Below, piece by piece: positions 11,417 through 22,227 of a stretch of 64,000 bases of DNA (position 1 is its first letter; every line of letters starts with the position of its first letter). Source of the stretch: Ricinus communis (Eukaryota > Streptophyta > Magnoliopsida > Malpighiales > Euphorbiaceae); the NCBI RefSeq assembly GCF_019578655.1, contig NC_063259.1:12986489-13050488 (forward strand), in the 5' to 3' direction. The translations under genes and the position numbers were made by a program. Under the pieces are notes generated by a model that had not been told where the DNA came from, ran no database searches, and saw only the letters and a program-made list of their open reading frames with translations.

Positions 11417-11837
11417 AAAATAAGTGTGGGGGGAAGATTTAGAGTAATTTTGTTATATATGCCAAGTATTTAGTAGCTTTTGATTAATTTTTTTGTAAAA
11501 AATTTTAAAACTATTCAATACTCAGCTTTTTATTATTATTCTACACTAAAGAATCAATGAAAGAATGCTATTATGATAAATCTTTGAGTTCTTGAATTAA
11601 TTTTTAAGCACATATGCATGTGAACTCATGAGTTGATTGCACTAAAATGATCAAGTGTTCATTGTTTGCATAAGAACATGATTAGTAGTTTGGCAACATT
11701 TGACATGGGTATGATTAGAAGTGTATGATTTAAGTTATTATTCCCTTGTTATTATTATGGTTTACCTATGTTTGTGGGAAATGATATGGGTAAGTTAAAA
11801 GCTCTAAGTTAATAATTCTACTCTGCTAGTTTTAGTT

Positions 11838-11982
11838 GCTGAGTAACCGGGGGTCTTCATGACCAATATTGATTTTCGTGTAAAAAGGCAATTGAAATTA
11901 TGAGTATGCAAAGCATCTTGATTTTTGTTTTGTTGAGTAACCAGGTGCATTCATTACCCATGTTTGTATTTGCGTAAAAAGG
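11838..11982 (+). repeat. Duplicated 3'-UTR motif
   Basis: GCTGAGTAACCGGG...TCATGACCAATATTGATTTTCGTGTAAAAAGGCA (11838-11890) and TTGAGTAACCAGG...TCATTACCCATGTTTGTATTTGCGTAAAAAGGCA (11932-11982) are two copies about 94 bp apart. Both are also found in the older copy (near 15240-15300 and 15330-15400, - strand). Confidence 0.7.
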
Positions 11983-12419
11983 CATAACATATCAAGAAAG
12001 AAAGGAACCCCAAGTATCAAGTAAATCTAAGGGTGAAAAGAAAAGAAAATTCAAGAAAAAAGAGTTTGCAAAGCAAGTGAAAATGTAAATGCCTATTGAT
12101 CGCTATTTGAACATTAAGGTTTTCCTTCTTAAACAAGGTTATCATAATTTGGGTTATGCATTATAATTATATTCATTGATAACGAGTTAAGCTATTTGTT
12201 GTGAACATGTGTAAATGATGAATACTTGAATCTTTTGACTAACTATGATTGAGTTTACAACCTTTTTAGAAAAAATTTTATGATTCAAGTTTTCTTTGAT
12301 TTGCATAATTTCTGCATTAGTGAGATTCTTTTGAATAGTACTTTTGAGCTGAGTACGAATTGCTTTATTGAATTTTTACAACGATTGATTCTTAAGTTAC
12401 TGTTTACTTGAGGACAAGT

Positions 12420-12442
12420 AAAAGTTCAAGTGTGAGGCTATT
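12420..12442 (+). other. Polypurine tract region before the 3' LTR
   Basis: AAAAGTTCAAGTGTGAGGCT directly precedes the LTR start. The older copy has the matching AAAGGTTTAAGTGTGAGGGT at 14792-14815 on the - strand. This is where plus-strand DNA synthesis would be primed. The tract is interrupted by pyrimidines, so the exact primer is uncertain. Confidence 0.6.
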
Positions 12443-13717
12443 TGATCGATCTAAATTGTATATAGATATTTAAGGGTATTTTAGAGCGTTAATGATTTAT
12501 TTCTATATATAATATGGTATAAAGATGTGTTTTACCACATTTTAGTTTTTCTTGTCTAAATTCAGGAAATAATGCAAAATAGGAGAATTTGAGTTTAGAA
12601 CGCACTAATGAGCGTAATTGGACTGCGGTTATTAAAGGCTCGAGAATCAGACATGTGGGCTATTAATAGTTTGGGCCTAGCTTAATTCATTAAGGCCCAA
12701 AAAAGGGGAGTTTAAGTAATTATTATGTAATTAGTTGATAATTATCATTTGAGTTGTTTAGTTTGTTTAGGACAAGAAGGGATAAACTATAGGAGTTGTG
12801 TGTGGAGAAAAGAACTCTAGAGAAGGGAATCTCTACGAGAAGTAGAGGTGAATTAGAATAGGGAGTTCCTTTGGCTACTGGGTCTCTCGGAAGAAGGGTT
12901 CCATTATTCTCTGCAGAAAATTCTGGAGTTCATCATCTTTTGACATCTTGCTAGCTTGTGTTGCATCATTCTTTGAAGATTCAGAGAAGCTTTTCGAAGA
13001 CGTGGAGAAAGAGGACCAATCTTCTTCATTCCTTGAAGAGCCTTTGAACTTTGACGGAGTTTTAATTTTCTGTTTTATGAATCTTGAATCTTTCTATTTA
13101 ATTACAATGATCATTGAATTAAGTATGTTAGGCTAAGTCCCAAAAGTGTTTAGTTTGACTTTTTACTTATGTATGAACCTTATATATTTTGAGTTTAATG
13201 AATGATATCTTTTCCTTCATATGTTCTTTAGTTTCATTTATTATTTTTGATTGACCATCATATCAATTTAGTAGTAATATGTGTTATGAAAATCTTTAGG
13301 TTAAAAGTATTAGAGACATCATCTTTACTTTAATCTATGTTGGTTAGAAACCTAAGTTGCATCATTAGCTTGAGTGACTTAGGAAAAAGGAACATCACCA
13401 TCTCATTTGTTAAATTAGGGCTTAAGGAAATTAAGGGGATTACTAAGTAAAAGCTAGACTAAATGCTATTTTATCATATAGTTCATATTAATCATTCTAG
13501 TTGCATATTTACTTTCTGGTTATTTAATTTCTTTTATTAAACTAAGATCATTCTTAAAACATCGGCTTAGAGTGTTTATATTTACTTTCAGTAATTTGTG
13601 TGATAGTTGGTCTTTATAATATATGCTTTACAATTCCTTGTGAGATCGACCTTGTGGTGAGCTTACCCGAACTACCATTCGATTCGTACACTTGTGAGTA
13701 CTTATTTAGACACATCA
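12443..13717 (+). repeat. 3' LTR of the Athila-like element
   Basis: This 1275-bp copy matches 2159-3431 and is followed by ATACT, the target duplication. Confidence 0.92.
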
Positions 13718-13722
13718 ATACT

Positions 13723-14791
13723 ACAAAGACCAACTATCATACAAAAACAGCTAAAAATAATTCTAAATACTCTAAGCCAATGTTTTGAGAATAATTTAAG
13801 GGTTTATGAAAGAAATTAAATAAACTAAAAAATTAATATGCAAATAAAATGTTTAAGTCTAAATTTAATGAATGAAATGGTGATGTGTCTTTTTTCTAAG
13901 TCACTCAAGTTAATGATACAACCTAGGTTTCTTATACTAATATAGATTAAAGTAAAAATGATGTTTCTAATACTTTTAACCTAAAGATTTTTATAACAAA
14001 TATTACTATTAAATTGATATGATGGTCAATCAATTATAATAGATGAAACTAATACAAATATAAAGGTAAATAAATTATTCATTAAACTTATAATATATAA
14101 GATTCATACATAAGTAAAAAGCCAAATTAAATACTTATGGAACTTAGTTTGACATACTTAATCCAATGGTCATTGTAATTAAATAGAAAGGCATAAGAAA
14201 TATAAAATAAAAAATTAAAACTCCCTCAAAATCCAGAAGTTGTTCAAGGGATGAAGAAAATTGATCCTCACTCTCCACGTCTTGAAAAGCTTATATAATC
14301 CTTGAAAGAATAATGCAAAAACTAACTAAATGTTGTATAAAACGAACTGTAGGGAATTCGTAGAGAGAAGAATAATAGAACAATGCTCTCCTTGTTTAAC
14401 TGATCTCTATTTCTTGTAGAGATTCTTTTTTAGAACCCTTCTCTAAGCATAACACTGCTATAGTTATCCTCATAACTACCCTAGACAAAATGAACAATTG
14501 AAAAGATAATTAGCCTTAATCACATCATAACTAATTAATTTTTCCTTTGTAGGCCTTAATAAATTCGGCTAGGCCTGCAATTTTAGTAGTCCACATATCT
14601 TTATTCCGAGTTTTTTACAGCCGCTATCCAATTAAAGCCCATTTATGCATTTTTGGCTCATTTGTCACCTGAAATTAGAGAATAAAGATAGAGTGAGTTA
14701 ATAAGCACACATTTCTACATATTATGTATATAAAACATACTAATAAATCACTAACATGTCGTAATTATATATACATAATATGAACCTATCA
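13723..14791 (-). mobile_element. Older Athila-like 3' LTR, fragment 2
   Basis: Read on the - strand this is the first 1069 bp of the LTR whose last 100 bp lie at 2059-2158. It starts TGATAGGTTCATATTATG at 14791. Words such as AGACCAACTATCA, TCTAAGCC and AAACCTAGGTT match the complement of the younger LTRs, with clearly higher divergence. Confidence 0.87.
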
Positions 14792-16213
14792 AATACCCTC
14801 ACACTTAAACCTTTACTTGTCCTCAAGTAAATAGCAACTTAAGAATTAATATTTGCAAAAACAATGAAGCAATTCATACTCAGTTTAAAAGTATTACTCA
14901 AAAGAATCTCAATAATGCATAAATTATACAAACCCAAGAAAACTTGAATCATAAAAATTTCTTAAAAAGATGTAAACTCAATCATAGCTAGTCAAAAGAT
15001 TCAAGCATTCATTATCTACACATGTCTCACAACAAATAGCATAACTCGTTATCAATGAATACAATTATGATGCATAATCCAAATTATAATAACTTTATTC
15101 AAGAGGTAAAACCTTCATTCTCAAACAAGAAATTAATAAGCATTATATTTCTCACTTGCTTTGCAGGCTCTTTTACTTTTCTTTTCTTTTCTTTACACCC
15201 CTTGGATTCTTATTTTTACTTGGGCGTCCTTTGTTTCTTGAGAGGTTATGACTTTTTACTCAAATACAAACATAGATAATGAATGCACATGGTCAACAAA
15301 ACATACATTAAGATGCTTTGCATACTCATAATTCTAATTGCCTTTTTACTCCAAAATCAATATTGGTCATGAAGATCTGTGGCTACTCAGCAATTAAAAT
15401 TAGCATAGTAGAATATAAGCTTATAGCTTTAAACTTGCCCATATCATATCTCACAACTTAGGTAAATCACAATAATAACAAGAAAATAATAATCTAAATC
15501 ATACACTTCTAATCATTACTCATTTCAAACTTTGGTAAACTACTCATCATGTCCATATACAGAAAGATGAATATTTGATCATTTAAGTTCAATTAACTCA
15601 TGAGTTTACATTCATAAATGTTTTTAAATATCAATTTAAGAACTCAAGGATTTATATTAATAACATTCTTTTATTGATTATTTATTATAGAATAATAACA
15701 AAAAGCTGAGTTAGAAAATATTTAAGATTTTACAAAAACTATTCAAAAGTTACTAAATAATTGGCATTTTAAAATAAAAGAATTATTCTAATTATTTTTC
15801 CTCACACTTATTTTAGACATTGCCCTCAATCTCTTAAGCATAAAAGAAATACATAAAGGAGAAAAAGATAGAATACTTCCTTGAAAAATTGGAGTGTCAT
15901 TTGGCTACCATTGTTCATAAGTAATATCATCCCATAGACACTTTAAATAAACTTAAAAATCCATCATTGATAAACAACATGTTAGCTAAAATAAAATATT
16001 TAAATTAAAACATAATAATAAAGTTAGATTACAAAACAAATGCATAAAAGAAATCCTAATTGGCTATAAAGCATAGAAATCCTAAGGTAGCTAAAAATAA
16101 AAAGAAATGTCCTGCGGTAGCTAGATAGCTAAGTCCTAAAAACAAGCAAAAAATAAAAACCTAACAGAGAACTAAAATCAATGATGAGGTGGGGATCATA
16201 GTATGTAGTTGAT
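14792..16213 (-). other. 3' untranslated region of the older Athila-like element
   Basis: Mirror of 11053-12442 in the younger copy. It keeps the polypurine region beside the LTR, the duplicated GAGTAACC/GTAAAAAGG motif and the hairpin with G-rich tract. A 74-codon + strand frame at 15055-15279 runs against it and has no family features. Confidence 0.75.
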
Positions 16214-17203
16214 TTAACACTTGCCAACCTTGACTACCCCACTCGTGCCCTCTACTTCCTCATTATCTGAAACCTCCTTCCTATCATCTCTCGGTGGCTC
16301 ATCTATAGCCATACTACCACTACCTCCACTTGATCCGTGCTTAAAAGCAATAGGACCACCGCGACAATTAACCAAATTAGCTTTAATAAAAGCATTTATA
16401 TCTATGTTGTCCATAAAGGGTAATGCCTGATATAGAGAAGACTCCGGATCAAAACTACAAAGATACATAGCCAAACCCGTAATAATATTTTCTAATCCAA
16501 TACAATTCTTAGGTCTAGCCGGTGTCTTTAGTAAACTTTACATAATAAAATATACAAAGAAATAGATTTATGGGTATCTAAACACCATAGAATATTGAAC
16601 TCTTGCTTCGTCACTTTATTTCTCTTTCCTACCAAATATGTCTTCACACATAAATTTTGATATAAGTAAATAGCAATGATCATTCAAGATATTATTTGGC
16701 ATTGTTATTAACATCATGTTTATCTTGACTTGTGAGTTTTTTCTAATATTTTCCAATATCAAACTTATGATGTTGCTCACAAATACCTCCTCTCTTTAAC
16801 CCAAATGCTTGGACAATAGTATCATAAGTAATAGTATAATTATGCCCAAATAATCTTACCTTAATCTCCTTATCATTGGAAGGATCATAATGTAGAGTTG
16901 TGAAAAACTCTATAGTTAATTCATTATATGATGGTAGTGCTTTGAAGGAAAAATCCTTCCATCCTAATCTATCCAAAAGAATCATCATTATCTCAAAAAA
17001 TTCAACTTACCTAAATAGGGAGCATCCAAAAACTTACATGAAACTGGCTCTCTTGAAGCAAGGCTAAGGAATTGATTGCCCTCTTCATAGGAGCAGATAT
17101 CAAAAGGTGTTCCATAAGTTGCCATTAAGCTTGGTTCCTCTTCATGAGAACTTGAGACTATTTCCTTCTCCTTTTCTTTCCTTGTTCTTCTCTTTGGAGA
17201 CAT
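16214..17203 (-). pseudogene. Older Athila-like third ORF (broken)
   Basis: Counterpart of the ORF at 9892-11052. It starts at 17203 with MSPKRRTRKEKEKEIVSSS and includes FSFKALPSYNELTIEFFTTL, LFGHNYTITYDTIVQAFGLK and GGICEQHHKFDIGKY. The last third shows CRGGPIAFKHGSSGGSG and an acidic tail. It is split near 16988 and again between 16743 and 16474. The gene retains the bases that the younger copy has lost, which is how those deletions were recognised. Confidence 0.8.
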
Positions 17204-17366
17204 TATTGACCGTTGGAATAGGTATAGTAGAAATTAGAAGGTAGAGATCTTGAAGTTTTGGAACTAAAAGTTAAGATTATTTGTAAAGAGAGAAAGAAAA
17301 ACGAGGAGAAAGAAAATAGTAAGTGATGTAAATGGAGGAAGGTAATGTGAGAAGGAGAAAAGAATG

Positions 17367-17374
17367 TATTTATA
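17367..17374 (-). promoter_or_regulatory. Internal TATA box for the older ORF3
   Basis: CCATATAAATAC on the - strand lies about 170 bp before the ORF3 start. It is followed by a pyrimidine-rich leader with CCTTCTCAC, CCTTCCTCC and TTTCTTTCTCC words. TATAAATA is a strong plant TATA consensus. Confidence 0.6.
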
Positions 17375-18335
17375 TGGGAGGTGTTAGGGTTTATTAGTAG
17401 TGTATTTGAATTATAATAAATAACCTTTAAGTTGTTATTTTTTGTGTGAAAATTAACAACTTTGAGTACTAAGTCATATTATTTGCTTTTTTTTCTCTTT
17501 TTTTTCCAGAATAAATTAAAACAATAAAAAATAAAAGAAATGTCCATTTTCAGATTTTTGCAGTGCCTCCCGTGCCTGGTGGCTCCTCTGCGAGCTCGCA
17601 GCATGTGTGATTGTGTTGTTGTTATGTACCTCGCAGTGTCTCACTAGTGTCCTTGCTACTTGTGATCCGCGACTCGTGGCTGGCCTGTGAGCTCACAGCT
17701 GGCATCATCGGTTTGTGTCATTTTGCATCTATCCTCCTCGTAGAAGTTGTTGCGCCTCGTGTTGCTTGTGTCGAGTGGCTTGCGCCTCGCGGCTACTCCG
17801 CGACCTCGCTGAGAATGTTATCCTGCTGTGATGCCGCATCTGCCATGCTCACGGGGAGTCCTATGGCTCGCGGATGCCTCTGCCCCAACTACTGCTGCTT
17901 GATTACTATAGGATCGTGATATTCTTGTCGTGCCTCTATTGTGAGCCCATGTGAGAATTTCGCTGCTGCAACGTGGCTCGCTCGAAAATCAATTTTGCGA
18001 AAGTAAGTTTAAGTGCTCCCAAATATATGATAAGGGTAATTAAGTAGTCAAAATATGTAAATATTAAGTTTGAATATACTCAATTAATTAAAACCGAAGA
18101 ACTTAAGGAAACTTTTGAACTAAGTTCTTAAATTTTATTAATAAATGAACAAAAATAAAATTTTAACTAAAAATTCAAAACTTAAGCTAACTAAGATGAC
18201 TTGAATAAAACTAAAACTAAACTTCCTAACTAAAGACAAGCAAGCTTAAGGGATTTCTAGTTTCTAAACTAATTATTTTTCCTTGGACGTCCTCGTCTTC
18301 TTTGTTGTCGGTGGTGTGCTATCTTTCCTAGGGCA
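17375..18335 (-). other. Spacer with CpG-rich block in older Athila-like element
   Basis: Positions 17560-17960 are a CpG-rich island in the position of 9444-9600 of the younger copy, with repeated GCGACTCG/CTCGCGG/CTCCGCGAC words. The + strand frame across it (17611-17919) looks like a composition artefact. The rest is AT-rich and empty. Confidence 0.55.
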
Positions 18336-18905
18336 TCATCGACCTCTTTTGGGTGTATTTGGTTTGTGTACATCATACTCGTATTTTCTTGGACATCTTC
18401 TCCCTCTTTTTGTGTAGGTAATGATGTCACACTCATTTTCATACTCACCCTCACTATGATCCTCCAAATCTTCTCCTCCCGAAGAGATTTCATCAATTAA
18501 GTACTTCTCTTGATATTTTCTTTCAAAATTTTTAATTTTCATTATTTTTTCAAGAGTGACTGGCCTTTCTATTGGCCTTAGGTAGGCTCTACGATAAGCA
18601 TAAAAGGCGGTGATCTCTTCAGGCCTAAGGTCATACTCCATCATAAGCCTTTTCCTTCGGCGTCAATTTTTAGAAAATCCTGATAGAGGGAATGGCGTAG
18701 GTGTGGGCCTTTTAGCTCTTTCCTCTTACCTTGAAGTTAGTCTTGAACTAGATAAGATTGATTGTGAATGGAATGGTATAGGTGCCCTCCTTCTATTCTT
18801 TTCAGATTTCCTAGAGGCAAGTCTTAAGCTTAGTGGCTTGGACTTAGGTGAAGAGAGATTTGGTGGTGGTGAAGGTCATGGAGAATTCACCTTCTTCTTG
18901 ACGCT
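18336..18905 (-). pseudogene. Extra decayed ORF between integrase and ORF3
   Basis: This reading frame is absent from the younger element. One frame runs from about 18905 to a stop at 18336, with three internal stops. Upstream it reads PPPNLSSPKSKPLSLRLASR and RAPIPFHSQSILSSSRL. The open 102-codon end reads MMEYDLRPEEITAFYAYRRA, then an acidic block (ISSGGEDLEDHSEGEYENE) and a basic end (KRGRRCPRK). I do not recognise a family. A TATA box lies about 70 bp before the first possible start at 18922. It may be an accessory ORF lost from the younger copy or a captured sequence. Confidence 0.5.
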
Positions 18906-18989
18906 CCTTGCCTAGAATGCATGATTATTAAAACCTATAAGAAGAAAGAAGATTATTTAGAGTAGCTCCTAATGGAGGAAGGAAGGGTT

Positions 18990-18998
18990 TATATATAG
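18990..18998 (-). promoter_or_regulatory. TATA box before the extra ORF
   Basis: On the - strand CACTATATATAAACCC is followed by CCTTCCTTCCTCCATT and then the start at 18922. This is a good match to a plant core promoter. Confidence 0.55.
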
Positions 18999-19417
18999 TG
19001 TTTCCTTTAATCCAAGTTCGTCTAGGATTTGGTTATATCTAGTCTTTAGGAATTAAAATCCTTATTTACCCCTTAATTGCTTGTCCTAATCCTACAAGAA
19101 AACATAAATTCTAGTTCTATATACTTCTCTACATTTATATGCTCAATAATTAAAACTAAATGAACTTCATGTAATACACATAATCTCATAAACATTTGAA
19201 GCACAATATTGACTATTAAATTAAGTGTTACCACATAAAGTTCCTCTTTTGTACTCAATGATCATGTAGGTGCTCGAATTCTTGAATCTCTTGTAGTTTC
19301 CTAAAAATAATAAGAAAAACACTTTAAACTTAAAATTTAAATCGTAAAATAATAATGAAAATATAAAAAATACAAGTGCTAAATTTATTGTCTATAGCTA
19401 GACATTGACAAATTGTT

Positions 19418-20665
19418 TCAAATTGGTGTTGCATCAATACACTCCACTTCATGTCCATAAGTCATTCCTTCATAGTATGGCTTTAAACGAGGGACATTAA
19501 CTTTGAATCTTTCTTGAGTCTTAATGTTACGTAATTCTACCGCACCATGGGGGAAAACAATCACTACTTCAAAAGGGCCATTTCATCTTGATTTAAGCTT
19601 CCCAAAAAATGTTTAAAATGCGAGTTAAATAATAAAACTTTCATTCCAGGGATAAAAGACTTACGAAGTAAATTCTTATCGTGTTGCCTCTTGGTCCTTT
19701 CTTTGTATAGTTTGGCATTCTCATATGCCTCACTATACATTCTTTCTAGCTCGTTTAAGTGCAATAGGCGCTCTTCACCTGCTTTGGTTAAATCCATATT
19801 AAGCTCCTTAATAGCCCAGTATGCTTTATGTTCTAATTGGACTAGTAAGTGGCAAGCCTTGCCATACACTAGTCTATAAGGACTAATTCCAATTGGTATT
19901 TTATAAGTCATGCGATATGCCCAAAGGACATTGTTTAAGTGTATAGCCCATTCTTTTCTAAATGGGCGCACTGATTTCTCGAGTACTGACTTGATTTGCC
20001 TATTACTAACCTCCACATGTCTTGATGTTTGTGGGTGATAAGGAGTTGCAACTCTATGAATCACTCCATATTTCTCAAGTAAGGCGCTAAATGCCTTGTT
20101 GCAAAAATGAGTTCCTCTATCACTAATGATTGCTTTAAGCATTCTAAACTTGTTAAAAATATTGTCCTTTATGAATTTACATACAATATTAGCATCATTA
20201 GTTCGAGTAGCTATTGCTTCTACCCATTTAGATACATAGTCAATAACAACAATTATATATTCATAACTATAAGAATGTGGAAATGGTCCCATAAAATTAA
20301 TGCCCCACACATCAAACAGTTCAACCAAAAGATTAAAAAATATTGAGGCATTTCATTCTGTTTACTAATATTTTCATTTCTTTGGCATCTATCACATTTA
20401 GCATAAAAAACATGAGCATCCTTAAATAACAAAGGCCAAAAAAGCTCTGATTGAAGAACCTTGTAGGTTGTTTTCTTACCATAAAATGACCTCCGCAATG
20501 CATTTCATGGCAAAAGGCAAGAATGCTTTGTTGCTGCTCACCTTCAAGAACACATCTTCTAATCATTTTATCAAAATAATGCTTAAACAAATATGGGTCA
20601 TCCCAATAATAATGCATATACATAGATAAAAATCTTTTCTTTTCTTGCCATATTAAGTCAGGTCT
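19418..20665 (-). pseudogene. Older Athila-like integrase, C-terminal two-thirds
   Basis: Equivalent to 7820-9042 of the younger copy. Visible motifs are MHCGGHF, CAKCDRCQR-like [45 protein letters not shown] and the C-terminal end at the stop at 19418. The catalytic D, D and E survive, but GGTHF has become RGTHF and GQVE has become RHVE. Frameshifts fall near 20328 and 20498. A foreign insert at 20666-21033 separates it from its N-terminal end. Confidence 0.85.
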
Positions 20666-21033
20666 AAAGACATAGGAGGCCATACATCGAAGTCCTGGTA
20701 GGAATAGTGGTCAATTGAGTCACTAGGTCATAGTCCAATGGTTCATTCTGACTAGGTAGATTGCTCCCCCCGGCGAGCTCTTTTCTTTGTAAGGGCCTTA
20801 GACATTCTGCCAATCTCCTTAACACTTTTGTGCAATCACAAGAGAGATCGAGACCAACACTTCGTATAGGTTGGGGGCGCTCATCCAGAAAGAGATTGGA
20901 TGGGCCATATGATCTTATTCAACCCAAAAAAAAGAAGAAATCGTTGGAGGGAGCCCTTTCATCATCGGTCAAAGCGATGTATGCAAATAGATTTCAATGT
21001 AATTTATCCATCGTTCTTCAGTGACCATTTTAT
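20666..21033. other. About 370-bp foreign insert within integrase
   Basis: The older integrase reads up to VNYLVSGIIK at about 21034 and resumes at RPDLIWQEKK at about 20665. The younger copy is continuous here. The intervening DNA is clearly less AT-rich (CCCCCGGCGAGCTC, GTTGGGGGCGCTCATCC) and unlike any element in the window. Its composition and texture suggest plant organellar, perhaps mitochondrial, DNA, but I could not identify a gene. The 87-codon + strand frame at 20761-21024 falls within it. No target duplication or inverted terminal repeats are visible, which fits filler DNA from break repair. Confidence 0.6.
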
Positions 21034-21806
21034 AATACCAGACACCAAATAGTTTACAATGTCAGCAAACCATGGCTCATGACTCACCACAAATAATTGT
21101 TCATCAAGAAAGGTCTCATTAATTAATTGTTTAGAACCAAGGTTATCAAGATCAGAAATCAACCTCGAAAAGTGATAAGCAACTACATTTTTCACTACCT
21201 TTTTTTAATCTTTTATCTCTATATCAAATTCTTGCAATAAGAGCACCCACCTAATAACCCGTGGTTTAGCATTAGGCTTAATTAAAAGATATCTTAAAGC
21301 TGCGTGATTTGAATGCACAATAACTTTAGATCCCACTAAGTAAGATATGAATTTGTCTAGTGAAAATACAACAGCTAGAAATTCCTTTTCAGTTGTTGAA
21401 TAGTTCACTTAGGTAGTATCAAGTGTTTTGCTAGCATAATATATTACATGTAAAGCTTTATGAACTCATTGGCCTAGAACTGCTCTTATAGCATAATCAA
21501 ATGCATCACACATTATCTCAAAGGGAAGAGACCAATCAGGTGTCATAATAATAGTGCCCTAATTGCTTTTAAAGTATTAAAAGCAGAAAGGCATGCATGC
21601 ATCATTAAAATAAACTTAACATCCTTAGCCAGCAATTCAGTTAAAGGACGAGCAATTTTTGAAAAGTCTTTAATAGAATGCCTATAAAATCCTACATGGC
21701 CAAAAAGAATTTCTAATGCCCTTTACTGAAGAAGGAGGGGGCAATTTGGTAATTAAATTAATTTTTTGCCTTGTCAACTTCAATACCTTTACTAGAAACT
21801 ACATGA
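21034..21806 (-). pseudogene. Older Athila-like RNase H and RT end, truncated
   Basis: On the - strand the RT end, RNase H ([28 protein letters not shown]) and integrase N-terminus (LDNLGSKQLINETF) are readable. RNase H keeps the segment deleted in the younger copy. The match to RT ends abruptly near 21806, just past the word matching [10 protein letters not shown]. The rest of RT, protease, gag and the 5' LTR are missing. Confidence 0.82.
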
Positions 21807-22208
21807 TTCCATATGTTCTTGGGCCAAGGCTTTTCAATCTATAGACTTAAGTACTTCTAAAGAGAAACATCTCGAATAGCAATCAACAAGGTTCCTAAGA
21901 AAAATTGCTATTGTCATTTATTGTTAATAGAGTCTTGGGTAAGGATAAAAAAGGCTCCCACAGGTAAATAGTGTTCTTCCTTGGCTCATCTCCCCACTCA
22001 AGAGTACATGCGACAAAGAAAATTCACTCATTATTTGTCAGTGATGGTTAGCTAGTGTCGCAACTCTAAGGTACGACTTGAACTAAAGAACCACTAACTG
22101 ATGCCATCAGGCTATTGGGACCAAAAAACATAACCATACAAATGATGTAAGAATCACTTGTTAATAATAAAATTAAAGATAAACATATACTAGAATCAGC
22201 TTCTTTTA
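21807..22208 (-). other. Leader fragment of a Tat-like gypsy element
   Basis: Non-coding sequence between the truncated Athila-like RT and the primer site at 22209-22226. Read on the - strand it would be the start of the internal region of the Tat-like element. No gag is seen before the Athila-like sequence begins. Confidence 0.5.
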
Positions 22209-22226
22209 TCCCCAACGGAGTCGCCA
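22209..22226 (-). other. Primer-binding site, Tat/Ogre type
   Basis: On the - strand TGGCGACTCCGTTGGGGA follows an LTR end reading CCACCACCCACA. This is the characteristic primer site of plant Tat/Ogre-lineage gypsy elements, usually assigned to tRNA-Arg. The tRNA was not checked here. Confidence 0.75.
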
Positions 22227-22227
22227 T

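Larger units (their letters stand above)
11053..12426 (+). other. Long 3' untranslated region of the Athila-like element
   Basis: About 1.4 kb with no coding potential, but conserved with the older copy (14792-16213, - strand). It includes the hairpin/G-tract and duplicated motif listed separately. Conservation of non-coding sequence between two diverged copies suggests a structural or packaging role, which is inference. Confidence 0.7.
2159..13717 (+). mobile_element. Athila-like Ty3/gypsy retrotransposon, full-length, nested
   Basis: This is a complete LTR retrotransposon of about 11.6 kb. It has two LTRs of about 1.27 kb that start TGATCGATC and end ACACATCA, and a five-base target duplication ATACT on both sides (2154-2158 and 13718-13722). 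Its primer site matches the tRNA-Asp type used by Athila elements. Order inside is gag, protease, reverse transcriptase, RNase H, integrase, then a third ORF and a long 3' untranslated region, which is the Athila plan. It landed in the LTR of an older copy of the same family in the opposite orientation. Stops and frameshifts in gag, RNase H, integrase and ORF3 mean it no longer encodes intact proteins. The two LTRs differ by a few per cent, so the insertion is not recent. Confidence 0.93.

Noticed and set aside
17611..17919. 102-codon + strand frame in the older CpG block
   Set aside because: It opposes the element's sense strand, lies in biased sequence and has no counterpart in the younger copy.
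18610..18915. 101-codon + strand frame
   Set aside because: It is antisense to the extra ORF, whose frame fits the TATA box, acidic and basic blocks and element orientation better.
20761..21024. 87-codon frame in the foreign insert
   Set aside because: No recognisable protein; it may be part of an organellar fragment but cannot be called a gene.
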